Source: Vulcanimicrobiota bacterium (GTDB lineage: Bacteria; Vulcanimicrobiota; Vulcanimicrobiia; Vulcanimicrobiales; Vulcanimicrobiaceae). Taken from it: DNA of 35,712 bases. Below, piece by piece: positions 16,465 to 24,499 of the stretch (position 1 is the first letter of the stretch; the number at the start of each line of letters is the position of its first letter). The notes beneath the pieces are model-generated. The model was not told the origin of the DNA. It did not search any database and was given only the letters and a program-made list of their open reading frames with translations. Where the stretch lies: contig JAFAXS010000157.1 of NCBI GenBank assembly GCA_019240755.1, positions 1 to 35,712 on the forward strand, in the 5' to 3' direction. A program made the translations under genes and the position numbers.

Positions 16465-17755
16465 AGGCTGCTTCGATGCGGCCGCGTGCCGCGCCGAAGC
16501 CGATTCGGCGCGCGCCGGGCTTTTCGCACCAACCGTGCAGCGTTACCTCGTCGCCATCTTCTAGAAACGTTCGCGTCTCGCCGTCGGGGAGTTTGATCGG
16601 TCGTTCGCCGTTCCAGGTGAGCTCGATCAAACTTCCCTGCGAACCGGGCGCCGAACCGCTGATCGTTCCGGACGCGTAAAGATCGCCCGGTCGGGTCGCG
16701 GCGCCGTTCACCGTCGCGTGCGCGAGTTGCTGCGCCGCGGTCCAATAGATATCGCGAAAGCTCGTTTGCGAAATTCGCTGCGGCGGCATTCCGCGCTCGC
16801 GCATGTCTTCGGTCTGCAGGTCGACGGCCAAGTCGACCGCGTAGGATGATCCATCGGTTTTGAGATATTCGAGCGGCGGCGGATCTTGGGGCTTTGCCGC
16901 GACGCGAAAGGGTTCCAAGGCTTCAAGCGTGACGATCCACGGCGAGATCGTGGTAGCAAACGATTTGCCTAGGAACGGCCCGAGCGGCTGATACTCCCAG
17001 GCCTGGATGTCGCGGGCGCTCCAATCGTTCACGAGCACGAAGCCAAAGATGTGATTCTCTGCGCCATGAATCGGAACAGGCCGCCCCAGTTCGTTGCCGG
17101 GACCAACGACGAAGCCCATCTCAAGCTCGATATCTAAGCGCCGAGTGGGCCCAAACTCCGGCTCGGCCGCGCCCGGCGGCTTCCGCTGGCCGCGCGGGCG
17201 GCGGATCGGCGTGCCGTCGATCACGATTGTCGCCGACCGCCCGTGATAACCGACGGGCAACCACTTCCAATTCGGCAGCAACGGCTCAGCCTCGGGGCGG
17301 AACAGGCGGCCCAGATTGGTCGCATGTTCGATTGAAGAATAGAAATCAACGTAGTCGCCGATCTCCATGGGAACGCGCAGCGCCGCGTCGTCGCGTTTGA
17401 TCAAGAAGCGATCCGCGTTGCCCTCCCGCAGACGTGCGTCGCCGTCGATCCGCAGCAGGTTTGAGATCCTCCTGCGGACCAACGTCCAAACATCGGGCCC
17501 TGCGGCGAGAAACGGATTGAGAAGCGGCGCCCGCAACAGTGCGCGATCGCAGCAGTCGTCGAAGAAGCCGGCGCCGGCCGCGTTGTGAAGGTCGAGAATA
17601 CGATCCCCGATGGCGATACCGATGCGTGGGCCCGCATCAGGCGTGCTAAAAGACCCAAACGGCAGGTTCTGAATTGGGAAATCACTTTCGGGCGACACCG
17701 GAAGCCACGACTGCAACGGAAGATCGGTCGTCGCGTCGCCGTCGCTTACGCGCAC
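16463..17755 (-). CDS. fahA: Fumarylacetoacetase
   Basis: 430 residues, typical. It splits fumarylacetoacetate to fumarate and acetoacetate, the last step of tyrosine degradation. Active-site residues line up with the animal enzyme: Asp137 and His144 in VDFYSSIEHATN, Glu210 and Glu212 in LDIELEMGF, Asp244 in LVNDWSARDIQAWEY, and Lys264 in PFLGKSF. The N-terminal SH3-like domain carries SDFPIQNLPFGSFS. The start is GTG 17755, overlapping the upstream unknown gene by 10 nt, so both are made from one minus-strand transcript. No feature suggests loss of function. Confidence 0.95.
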   Translation of the reverse strand: MRVSDGDATTDLPLQSWLPVSPESDFPIQNLPFGSFSTPDAGPRIGIAIGDRILDLHNAAGAGFFDDCCDRALLRAPLLNPFLAAGPDVWTLVRRRISNLLRIDGDARLREGNADRFLIKRDDAALRVPMEIGDYVDFYSSIEHATNLGRLFRPEAEPLLPNWKWLPVGYHGRSATIVIDGTPIRRPRGQRKPPGAAEPEFGPTRRLDIELEMGFVVGPGNELGRPVPIHGAENHIFGFVLVNDWSARDIQAWEYQPLGPFLGKSFATTISPWIVTLEALEPFRVAAKPQDPPPLEYLKTDGSSYAVDLAVDLQTEDMRERGMPPQRISQTSFRDIYWTAAQQLAHATVNGAATRPGDLYASGTISGSAPGSQGSLIELTWNGERPIKLPDGETRTFLEDGDEVTLHGWCEKPGARRIGFGAARGRIEAA

Positions 17756-18642
17756 TGCAACATTCCGAGCGCCGTAAGATCGTCAATGGGTTCGCGTAAG
17801 CTGCAGCTTCCATACGACACGAACGCGGAACGTCGCGTTTGTTCGAGTTCGGCAACCTCGATCCGCTCGTCACGCCAGTAGAGCGCGCGCTCGTCGAAGC
17901 GAAAAGCGGCGGCGTCTTCTTCTGCCAGAACGAACACGAGCGCGTCGCGTTCGATCCGCGGGGCTAGTGCCGCCGCCGCGATCACGTTCAGAAAGCCATG
18001 CATCATGGTACCCGTTGCTGCATCGAGGTGACGGACCGGATGATGCAGCCCGGCTGTGGCCTTGAAGGGTACGGCGTTTTTTCGCGCGTGCGCGATGAAC
18101 TCGGCCACCTCGTCAATGGTAGGAAAATCGGCCGGCGTTACGCCCCCGCAACGGAGCTTCGCTGACAGCCCGGCACGCTCGAGCGCTTCCATTGCGACGG
18201 GAACGATCTCCGGCCAGTGCTGCGATCGAGGAAGCTCTACGAAGATAGGCAGCGCTCCAAGCTCATTTTTGGACGTCAGCTGCGTGATGGCGTCGATTGC
18301 ATCGGCCGTCTCGTCCCACGAAAGGGCCGTCGGCAGCGGGATTTCGAGCGATTCGATCGGGGCGCCGCCTTTTCGCAGCGCGGCGGTCGCCAAGAGCGCC
18401 TCGGGGTCGTTCTGAACGATCGCGGAGAACGGTCGCTCGAGCCCACGCGCGCCTTCGCTCGCGAGTCTCCCCGGGATGATGAATCGTCCTAGCATCCACG
18501 CATGTGGGCCGCGCCGCGCGGCATCGTACTCCGCAAGCGCGTCGGGCAGCGACAACTGCGCCGGCGGAAATAGGCCTGCATAATCGATCAGTCGCGAAAA
18601 CGCCGCTCGTGCGGACGGGGATGCGACCGTTGACGTGCTCAT
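17746..18642 (-). CDS. Conserved protein of unknown function in tyrosine-catabolism operon
   Basis: 298 residues, no signal peptide and no membrane segment. Conserved-looking blocks are RLIDYAGLFPPAQLSLPDAL near the N terminus, RRGPHAWMLGRFIIP, the middle block SAKLRCGGVTPADFPTIDEV, and PFKATAGLHHPVRHLD followed by MHGFLNVI. The alternation of strands and helices (IVQND, IESLEIPLP, LPIFVELP, LRCGG, FKATAGLHH) fits a TIM-barrel-like enzyme. Lys in FKATAG and the HH pair are candidate catalytic residues. It overlaps fumarylacetoacetase by 10 nt and is divergent from 4-hydroxyphenylpyruvate dioxygenase, so a catabolic role is likely. No family name can be given from sequence alone. Confidence 0.8.
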   Translation of the reverse strand: MSTSTVASPSARAAFSRLIDYAGLFPPAQLSLPDALAEYDAARRGPHAWMLGRFIIPGRLASEGARGLERPFSAIVQNDPEALLATAALRKGGAPIESLEIPLPTALSWDETADAIDAITQLTSKNELGALPIFVELPRSQHWPEIVPVAMEALERAGLSAKLRCGGVTPADFPTIDEVAEFIAHARKNAVPFKATAGLHHPVRHLDAATGTMMHGFLNVIAAAALAPRIERDALVFVLAEEDAAAFRFDERALYWRDERIEVAELEQTRRSAFVSYGSCSLREPIDDLTALGMLQCA

Positions 18643-18695
18643 GCGCGGCTGCTTTGACAGGGCCGGGGAGGGGCCTTCGCCAAGTCGCCCCGCCT

Positions 18696-19811
18696 ATGAG
18701 TACGGCCACCGAAGCGCGCAGCAATCCGCTCGCGCAGATTGACTGGGATTACGTCGAATTTTACGTCGGAAACGCGAAGCAGGCCGCCCACTACTACATG
18801 TCGGCCTTTGGTTTCGATCAAGTGGGATATGCCGGGCCGGAGACGGGCGTTCACGATCGCGTCAGCTATCTGCTGGTACAAAACAAGCTCCGCTTCGTGC
18901 TGACGGCCAGCCTCGTTCCGGCCGACGAGATCTCGCGACACGTGATGGAGCACGGGGACGGGGTCAAAGATATCGCCATCTTGGTCGAAGACGCGAAGGC
19001 GGCGTTCGACATGGCGGTTCGCGGCGGCGCTCGGGTCGTGCTCGAGCCGACGGTATTGGACGACGAGCACGGCAGAATCGTCAAGGCGACGATCGCGACC
19101 TACGGCGACACGGTGCACTCCTTCATCCAGCGCGAGGGATATGGCGGCATCTTCGCGCCCGGCTTCGTTGAAGCCCGACGAACCATTGCGCACATCGCAA
19201 AGCCCGGTCTCCAGTTTCTCGACCACTGCGTCGGCAACGTGGGCTGGGGCGAGATGGATTCCTGGGGCGACTTCTACGCGCGCGTCTTCGGCTTTTCGCA
19301 GCTCGTCTCGTTCGACGACAAGGACATCTCGACCGACTACACTGCGCTCCGCTCGAAGGTGATGACGGATCCGCGCCACCAGGTGAAGTTTCCGATCAAT
19401 GAGCCGGCACAGGGCAAGAAGAAATCGCAGATCGAGGAGTACCTGGACTTTTATCGCGGCGCCGGCGTGCAGCACATGGCGATTCGCACCGACGACATCG
19501 CGGCGACCGTTCGTGCGCTCAAGAGCAACGGAGTAGAGTTCCTCGATACGCCCGACTCCTATTACGACATGCTGGCCGAGCGCGTCGGCCGTATCGATGA
19601 AGCGCTCGAGACGCTACGCGAGCTGCGGATCCTCGTGGATCGCGACGATCTCGGCTACATGCTCCAGATCTTTACGAAGCCGCTGCAAGACCGTCCGACG
19701 GTCTTCTTCGAGATCATCCAGCGCAAGGGCAGCCTGTCGTTCGGCAAGGGCAACTTCAAGGCGCTCTTCGTTTCGATCGAGCGCGAACAGGAGAAACGAG
19801 GAACCCTCTAA
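18696..19811 (+). CDS. hpd: 4-Hydroxyphenylpyruvate dioxygenase
   Basis: 371 residues. It converts 4-hydroxyphenylpyruvate to homogentisate. Two vicinal-oxygen-chelate repeats are visible. The iron ligands are His177 (FLDHCVGNV), His260 (GVQHMAIRTDD) and Glu339 (VFFEIIQR), and the C-terminal gating helix region SFGKGNFKALF is intact. ATG 18696 is chosen since MSTATEARSNPLAQIDWDYVEF begins at the domain; the frame is open to 18504 but runs over the divergent neighbour. A TTGACA hexamer at 18654-18659 in the 53-nt divergent gap could be a -35 box. An EgtB-like gene follows after 24 nt. Confidence 0.95.
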   Translation: MSTATEARSNPLAQIDWDYVEFYVGNAKQAAHYYMSAFGFDQVGYAGPETGVHDRVSYLLVQNKLRFVLTASLVPADEISRHVMEHGDGVKDIAILVEDAKAAFDMAVRGGARVVLEPTVLDDEHGRIVKATIATYGDTVHSFIQREGYGGIFAPGFVEARRTIAHIAKPGLQFLDHCVGNVGWGEMDSWGDFYARVFGFSQLVSFDDKDISTDYTALRSKVMTDPRHQVKFPINEPAQGKKKSQIEEYLDFYRGAGVQHMAIRTDDIAATVRALKSNGVEFLDTPDSYYDMLAERVGRIDEALETLRELRILVDRDDLGYMLQIFTKPLQDRPTVFFEIIQRKGSLSFGKGNFKALFVSIEREQEKRGTL

Positions 19812-19835
19812 ACCACTCGGGGGTTATACCGCAAC

Positions 19836-21098
19836 GTGATTACTCACCCAGGACTCGATCGTGCCCGTCTGCTCGAATGGTTTCGTCGCAACCGCGAGCG
19901 TTCGGAAAGCATTTTCGCGCTGATCGACGAGAACGCGTTTTACGATCGGCCGATTCCGCTGCGGCATCCGTTCGCGTTCTACGAAGGGCACCTCCCGGCG
20001 TTCAACTTTCTCACGCTCAACGAACGCGCGTTAGGCGAGGGCGCCATCGACGCTGCGCTCGAAAAGCTCTTCGAGCGCGGGATCGATCCGTCGTCGGCCG
20101 AGGCGGCGCGCGGGCACGATCGAGCGGAGTGGCCCTCTCGCGAAAGCGTGGCGGAGTTTGCGGCGCGGTGCGATGCGGAAGTCGAACGCGCGCTTACGTC
20201 GTCGAGGATCGACGATGCAAGCGTTCCACGCCTGGTGCGCGGCCAGGCGGCCTATACGATCCTCGAGCACGAGCCGATGCATCACGAAACGCTGATCTAC
20301 CTGATCCATCAACTTCCCTACGACCGTAAGCGGCGGCTCAACGGTCATCACGAGGATCGTGCGATCGCGCCGGTCGAGTTTCGCAGCGTACCGGCGGGTA
20401 TCGCAACGCTCGGCGCTGATTCAGGTGAGGCGGCGTTCGGATGGGATAACGAGTTCGAGCGCACCGAGATTGCCGTCCAGGGATTCGAGATCGCTTCGAG
20501 GCCGGTAACGAATGGCGACTGGCTGCGCTTTCTTAATGAGGGCGGCCCGCTGCCGCCCTTCTGGCGCGAACGCAACGGCGAGTGGTTTCTCAGACTCGTC
20601 TTTGAAGAGATACGACTGCCGCTCTCGTGGCCGGCGTACGTCACGCACGACCAGGCGAGCGCTTACGCACGTTGGATCGGGACACGGCTACCAACCGAGG
20701 CGGAATACCATCGGGCCGCCTTCGGCACGCCCGAAGGGAACGAGCGTCCATTTCCATGGGGCGACGAGTCGCCCAGCGCCGCGCATGGCAACTTCGATTT
20801 CGAGCGTTTCGACCCCGAGCCGGTCGACGCGCACCCGGCAGGCGATAGCGCCTGGGGCGTGGCCGATCTCATCGGGAATGGCTGGGAGTGGACCTCCACT
20901 CCCTTCGGGCCGCTTCCCGGCTTCCGCCCAATGGCGTCGTACCCTCAGTACTCCGCCGACTTCTTCGACGGCAAACACTTCGTGATGAAGGGGGGCTCGC
21001 CGGTGACGTCGCGCGAGCTGATCCGCCGCTCCTTCCGCAACTGGTTCTACGGCGACTACCCGTATATGTATGCGAAATTCCGCTGCGTCGCCACGTAG
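19836..21098 (+). CDS. EgtB/SUMF1-like non-heme iron enzyme (DinB_2 plus FGE-sulfatase domains)
   Basis: 420 residues. The N-terminal DinB-like four-helix domain (about 10-165) carries a His triad as in EgtB: His52 in YEGHLPAFN, and His145 and His149 in EHEPMHHETL. The C-terminal domain (about 180-420) is of the formylglycine-generating/sulfatase-modifying type with FEIASRPVTNGDWLRFL, GTRLPTEAEYHRAAF, GNGWEWTSTPFGP and RSFRNWFYGDYPYMYAKFRC. EgtB joins cysteine species to trimethylhistidine in ergothioneine synthesis; relatives (OvoA, SenA) make related bonds. No EgtD methyltransferase is nearby, so the product is uncertain. The start is GTG, 24 nt after hpd, so it is likely co-transcribed with it. 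Confidence 0.85.
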   Translation: MITHPGLDRARLLEWFRRNRERSESIFALIDENAFYDRPIPLRHPFAFYEGHLPAFNFLTLNERALGEGAIDAALEKLFERGIDPSSAEAARGHDRAEWPSRESVAEFAARCDAEVERALTSSRIDDASVPRLVRGQAAYTILEHEPMHHETLIYLIHQLPYDRKRRLNGHHEDRAIAPVEFRSVPAGIATLGADSGEAAFGWDNEFERTEIAVQGFEIASRPVTNGDWLRFLNEGGPLPPFWRERNGEWFLRLVFEEIRLPLSWPAYVTHDQASAYARWIGTRLPTEAEYHRAAFGTPEGNERPFPWGDESPSAAHGNFDFERFDPEPVDAHPAGDSAWGVADLIGNGWEWTSTPFGPLPGFRPMASYPQYSADFFDGKHFVMKGGSPVTSRELIRRSFRNWFYGDYPYMYAKFRCVAT

Positions 21099-21107
21099 AA
21101 TAGAGGC

Positions 21108-22577
21108 ATGACAACCACCGTTCCAACGGTCGGCACCGCGAAGAAGACCCCCGTTACCGTGGCGTACGGCGACGGCATCGGCCCCGAGATCATGACCGCG
21201 ACGCTGCGGATCATCGAGGCGGGCGGCGCGTGCTTGGATCTCGATCCCATCGTGATCGGCGAGGCCGTCTACGAAAAGGGCGTCAGCAACGGCATCGAGC
21301 CGGCTTCCTGGGAGTCGCTGCGCCGAACGAAGGTCTTCCTAAAGGCGCCGATCACGACGCCGCAGGGCGGCGGCTTCAAGAGCCTCAACGTTACCGTGCG
21401 CAAGACGCTCGGGATGTACGCCAACGTTCGTCCCTGCACGTCGTTGTATCCCTACGTCGCAACGAAGCATCCGCGCATGGACGTCGTGATCGTGCGAGAG
21501 AACGAGGAAGACGTTTACGGCGGCATCGAGCACCGCCAGACCAATCAGGTAGCGCAGTGCCTGAAGCTGATCTCGCGCCCCGGCAGCAAGCGTATCATTC
21601 GGTATGCCTTCGAGTACGCGCACGCGAATAAGCGCCAAAAAGTCACGTGCTTCACCAAAGACAACATCATGAAGATCACGGACGGCCTATTCCATCGCAC
21701 GTTCAACGAGATCGCGACCGAGTATCCCGACATCGAGCACGAGCACTGGATCGTCGACATCGGCGCGGCGAAAATGGCCGACACGCCGGAAGCGTTCGAC
21801 GTGATCGTGATGCCGAATCTCTACGGCGACGTGCTCTCCGACGTGGCGGCGCAGATCACGGGCTCCGTCGGCTTGGCGGGGTCGGCCAACATCGGCGACC
21901 ATTGCTCAATGTTCGAGGCGATCCACGGATCGGCGCCTCGGCGCGCGGGGCAGAATCTGGCCAACCCATCGGGGTTGCTGCACGGCGCGATCCTGATGCT
22001 GGTTCATATCGGTCAGGCTGAAGCCGCCGAACGCATCCACAATGCATGGCTGCGCACGATCGAAGACGGCGTGCACACGTACGATATTTACGAGGAAGGC
22101 ACGTCAAAGGAAAAGGTCGGCACGAAGGAGTTCGCCGACGCGGTGATCGAGCGTCTCGGCGAAAAACCGCAGCACTTGAAGGCCGCCGAATACGACAAAG
22201 AAGCGCAAATGAATCTTGCCATTCGGCCGGCCGGAAAGCCGCCGATGAAGCTGCGCGCGGGTGTGGACATCTTTATCGACCGCCGCGACGGCAATCCCGA
22301 CCAGATCGCCGCAGTGATGGAGCAGTTTCACATCCCCGGCATCAAGCTCACGACGATCAGCAATCGCGGCACGAAAGTCTGGCCGAACGGCAATCCCGAC
22401 ACCTACTGGAGCGATCACTGGTGCTGTCGCTTCGAGTCCGGCGGCGAGCCGTTCTCGGCCGAGCACGTGGTTAAGCTGTTACAGGCCGCGAATCAGGCCG
22501 GCTTCGACGTCATCAAAACGGAGGGTCTGTACACCTTCAACGGCGAGCGCGGCTACTCGCTCGCGCAAGGCGAGTAG
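21108..22577 (+). CDS. icd: Isocitrate dehydrogenase, long (Thermus-like) form
   Basis: 489 residues. It oxidatively decarboxylates isocitrate to 2-oxoglutarate. The substrate loop SLNVTVRKTLGMYANVRP (from residue 92) supplies Ser92, Asn94, Arg98 and Arg108. IVRENEEDVYGGIEH, MPNLYGDVLSDVAAQI and the cofactor loop HGSAPRRAGQNLANPSGLL follow. The cofactor loop has Arg-Arg where E. coli has Lys-Tyr, so NAD or NADP preference cannot be fixed. A C-terminal extension of about 140 residues (from LAIRPAGKPPMKL) matches the longer Thermus/Rickettsia-type enzymes. AGAGG precedes the ATG, 9 nt after the EgtB-like gene. Confidence 0.93.
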   Translation: MTTTVPTVGTAKKTPVTVAYGDGIGPEIMTATLRIIEAGGACLDLDPIVIGEAVYEKGVSNGIEPASWESLRRTKVFLKAPITTPQGGGFKSLNVTVRKTLGMYANVRPCTSLYPYVATKHPRMDVVIVRENEEDVYGGIEHRQTNQVAQCLKLISRPGSKRIIRYAFEYAHANKRQKVTCFTKDNIMKITDGLFHRTFNEIATEYPDIEHEHWIVDIGAAKMADTPEAFDVIVMPNLYGDVLSDVAAQITGSVGLAGSANIGDHCSMFEAIHGSAPRRAGQNLANPSGLLHGAILMLVHIGQAEAAERIHNAWLRTIEDGVHTYDIYEEGTSKEKVGTKEFADAVIERLGEKPQHLKAAEYDKEAQMNLAIRPAGKPPMKLRAGVDIFIDRRDGNPDQIAAVMEQFHIPGIKLTTISNRGTKVWPNGNPDTYWSDHWCCRFESGGEPFSAEHVVKLLQAANQAGFDVIKTEGLYTFNGERGYSLAQGE

Positions 22578-22584
22578 AGGATGC

Positions 22585-22590
22585 TATAGT
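22585..22590 (+). promoter_or_regulatory. Predicted -10 box of rnpB
   Basis: TATAGT, ending 6 nt before the first base of RNase P RNA at 22597 and just after the icd stop. No good -35 is seen at 16-18 nt upstream. The same hexamer occurs before the DUF1858 gene (22972-22977). Confidence 0.5.
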
Positions 22591-22596
22591 GGCCAT

Positions 22597-22941
22597 GCGG
22601 AGTACGCCGGATGACCGGGGCCAGGTCGGCTCAGGAAAGTCCGGGCTTCACGGGGCAGGGTGCAGGATAACGTCCTGTCGGGGTGACTCGAAGGAAAGTG
22701 CCACAGAAACATACCGCGGGGAGCCTGCTCTCCGTAAGGGTGAAATCGCGAGGTAAGAGCTCACGGAGCGCTGCGGTGACGCAGCCTCGGGCAAACCCCA
22801 CCTGAAGCAAGACTGCTCGACGAAAATGGACGGCCCGTCCAAACGAGCTACGTCGCAACGAGGCGCTCGGTAACGTGCGTCCCAGAGAGATGGTCATCGC
22901 CCGCTCGCGGGAACAGAATCCGGCTTACAGGCGTACTCCGC
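22597..22941 (+). ncRNA. rnpB: RNase P RNA (class A)
   Basis: 345 nt. The terminal helix P1 GCGGAGTACGCC (22597-22608) pairs exactly with GGCGTACTCCGC (22930-22941). Conserved core segments are present in order: GAAAGTCCGGGC, ACAGAAACATACCGC, GTAAGGGTGAAA, GCAAGACTG, and ACAGAATCCGGCTTACAGG. It is the catalytic RNA for tRNA 5' maturation. A T5 run immediately follows. It lies between icd and the DUF1858 gene on the same strand. Confidence 0.97.
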
Positions 22942-22971
22942 TTTTTGCAACGGACGGGACAAAAAAGGCGT

Positions 22972-22977
22972 TATAGT
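22972..22977 (+). promoter_or_regulatory. Predicted -10 box of the DUF1858 gene
   Basis: TATAGT ends 11 nt before the ATG at 22989, predicting a leader of only about 4-6 nt. There is no clear -35 at the normal distance. Confidence 0.4.
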
Positions 22978-22988
22978 GAAAGAGTCTT

Positions 22989-23402
22989 ATGGAAATGGCC
23001 CATCAGTATTTCACTCCGGAGATGACGGTCGACGAGGCGTTCAAGCTGCATGCCGGCGCGCGCCGCGTCTTCGCGCGATTTCACCTCGGCGGCTGCTCAA
23101 ACTGCGCGATCAGCGAATCGCATACAATCGGCGCGATCAGCGTAGATTACGGCATCCCGCTGCCGATGCTGCTGGATAGCCTCAACGCGCTGTTCGATCA
23201 GGGAACCCTCGCCATCGGCGCGCGCGTCCGCATTCCCGACGAGATTCGAGCGAAGATCCCGCAACTCGCGAACGTACCGGAGACGGGTGAAATCGTCGGC
23301 GTTGAGAGCGGCGCCTATACCGCCGATTTCGGCGAGGTGCGGCTCCAAGGACTCGCCGAGGATTTCATTTCGGTTCCGTCGGACCAACCGGCGACAGCGT
23401 AA
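22989..23402 (+). CDS. DUF1858-domain protein with CxxC motif
   Basis: 137 residues. The N-terminal 65 residues form a DUF1858 domain: FTPEMTVDEAFKLHAGARRV, then FHLGGCSNCAISESHT with a CxxC pair and a helix LPMLLDSLNALF. DUF1858 domains are small redox-disulfide modules often found next to hybrid cluster or iron-sulfur proteins. The C-terminal 70 residues (from LAIGARVRIPDEI) are an extra domain I do not recognise. The predicted mRNA is almost leaderless. The 3' end overlaps the convergent propeller lipoprotein gene by 38 nt. Confidence 0.85.
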   Translation: MEMAHQYFTPEMTVDEAFKLHAGARRVFARFHLGGCSNCAISESHTIGAISVDYGIPLPMLLDSLNALFDQGTLAIGARVRIPDEIRAKIPQLANVPETGEIVGVESGAYTADFGEVRLQGLAEDFISVPSDQPATA

Positions 23403-24492
23403 GCGCGGTCGGCAAACCGTAGACGCCGCCGCGGACCGAACGCGTCGGCGTTTGGGAGAGCGGGGGGTAAAGCGTTATTCGCCCCTTGCTGCGCGGCAGA
23501 CCCCAATCGTCGTTCGCGACGTAGAGCTCGCCCGAACCTCCCACCGCCAACGCGACCGGGTCGCTGATCCCATCCGTGATTACGTAGCGAGGCCGAGAGC
23601 TTCCGGCCGCATACACCGAGACGGTGCCCTTCGCGGGAAACTGATAGCTATTTGCCACGTAGAGATTCCCCGACGCATCGAACGCGAGCGCGGTCGGGCT
23701 GGCGACCTGCGCCGTGATCGTTCGCAGCACTTTCGTCAGCGCAGGGGCGTATTCGAGAATATGCCCGCTGTCATTGACCAGGACGACGTTGCCTTGGGCG
23801 TCGGTCGTTAGCAAGGCGGGCTGCTCGATGCCGCGCCTGAGAACGCGTAACGGCGTGGACGCGCCGGGAGCGTAGACCGCGAGCGAGGGGCGCCGCCGGC
23901 TCGAACTGTTCGGCAGGTTTGCCACGTACAGATAACCGTCCGGGCCGACCGCGATCGAGCGCGGCGAATGCAGGCCGGCCGTAATCGTCCGCCAGAGTTT
24001 CGTTTGGTGAGCGCGGTACACATAAATCGCGTCGTGAGCTTTGCTCGCCTCCGCATCGCCGTCGGGACACGTGTTGCAGTCGGCGACGTAGAGATTATTC
24101 GAAGTGTCGAGGGCCATCGAGAGGGCCCACAGGAAGCCCTTCACTCGACGCGTCCACTTCTTAGCGCCGCGGTCCCACTCCGTGACGGCGACGCCGTAGT
24201 AGAAGCCTTGAGAAAAGTTTAGCGCGTACAGGGTGCCCGAGCGATCGAAGGCGATCGTGTATGCGTCGCCCGCGCCACCGACGATGCGCCGCTCCAGGCG
24301 CTTGAGGTTTGCATTGTACACGTTGATGTCGCCATTGTTTAAAACGCCGCAGCAATCGATCGAGTACACGCGTGACGTGGCGGCAGCGGTCATGAGAGCG
24401 ACTGAATCCGGCGCCGCGTGGGGAAGCTGCGCCGACCCGCAGCCGGCCAAAATAAGGGCGCCCGCCCAGGCCTTTGCGAACCTGGCGGTCAC
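23365..24492 (-). CDS. Predicted beta-propeller lipoprotein (NHL/SMP-30-like)
   Basis: 375 residues from GTG 24492. A lipobox LAGC places the lipidated Cys at 18. Repeats of about 45-50 residues share the pattern SPxxIAVGPDGYLYVANL, SPTALAFDASGNLYVANS, DPVALAVGGSGELYVANDD, making a five- or six-bladed propeller. Each blade ends with a short segment like VYAPGASTPLRVL, typical of large paralog families in soil bacteria. Such proteins probably bind ligands or cell-wall material outside the membrane; function is unknown. It starts 7 nt after the DUF2203 stop and its 3' end overlaps DUF1858 in the opposite direction. Confidence 0.82.
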   Translation of the reverse strand: MTARFAKAWAGALILAGCGSAQLPHAAPDSVALMTAAATSRVYSIDCCGVLNNGDINVYNANLKRLERRIVGGAGDAYTIAFDRSGTLYALNFSQGFYYGVAVTEWDRGAKKWTRRVKGFLWALSMALDTSNNLYVADCNTCPDGDAEASKAHDAIYVYRAHQTKLWRTITAGLHSPRSIAVGPDGYLYVANLPNSSSRRRPSLAVYAPGASTPLRVLRRGIEQPALLTTDAQGNVVLVNDSGHILEYAPALTKVLRTITAQVASPTALAFDASGNLYVANSYQFPAKGTVSVYAAGSSRPRYVITDGISDPVALAVGGSGELYVANDDWGLPRSKGRITLYPPLSQTPTRSVRGGVYGLPTALTLSPVGPTEPK

Positions 24493-24499
24493 GCCGGCA

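Noticed and set aside
18504-18695. N-terminal extension of hpd
   Set aside because: It overlaps the divergent gene start and shows no homology-like character; MSTATEARSN at 18696 fits.
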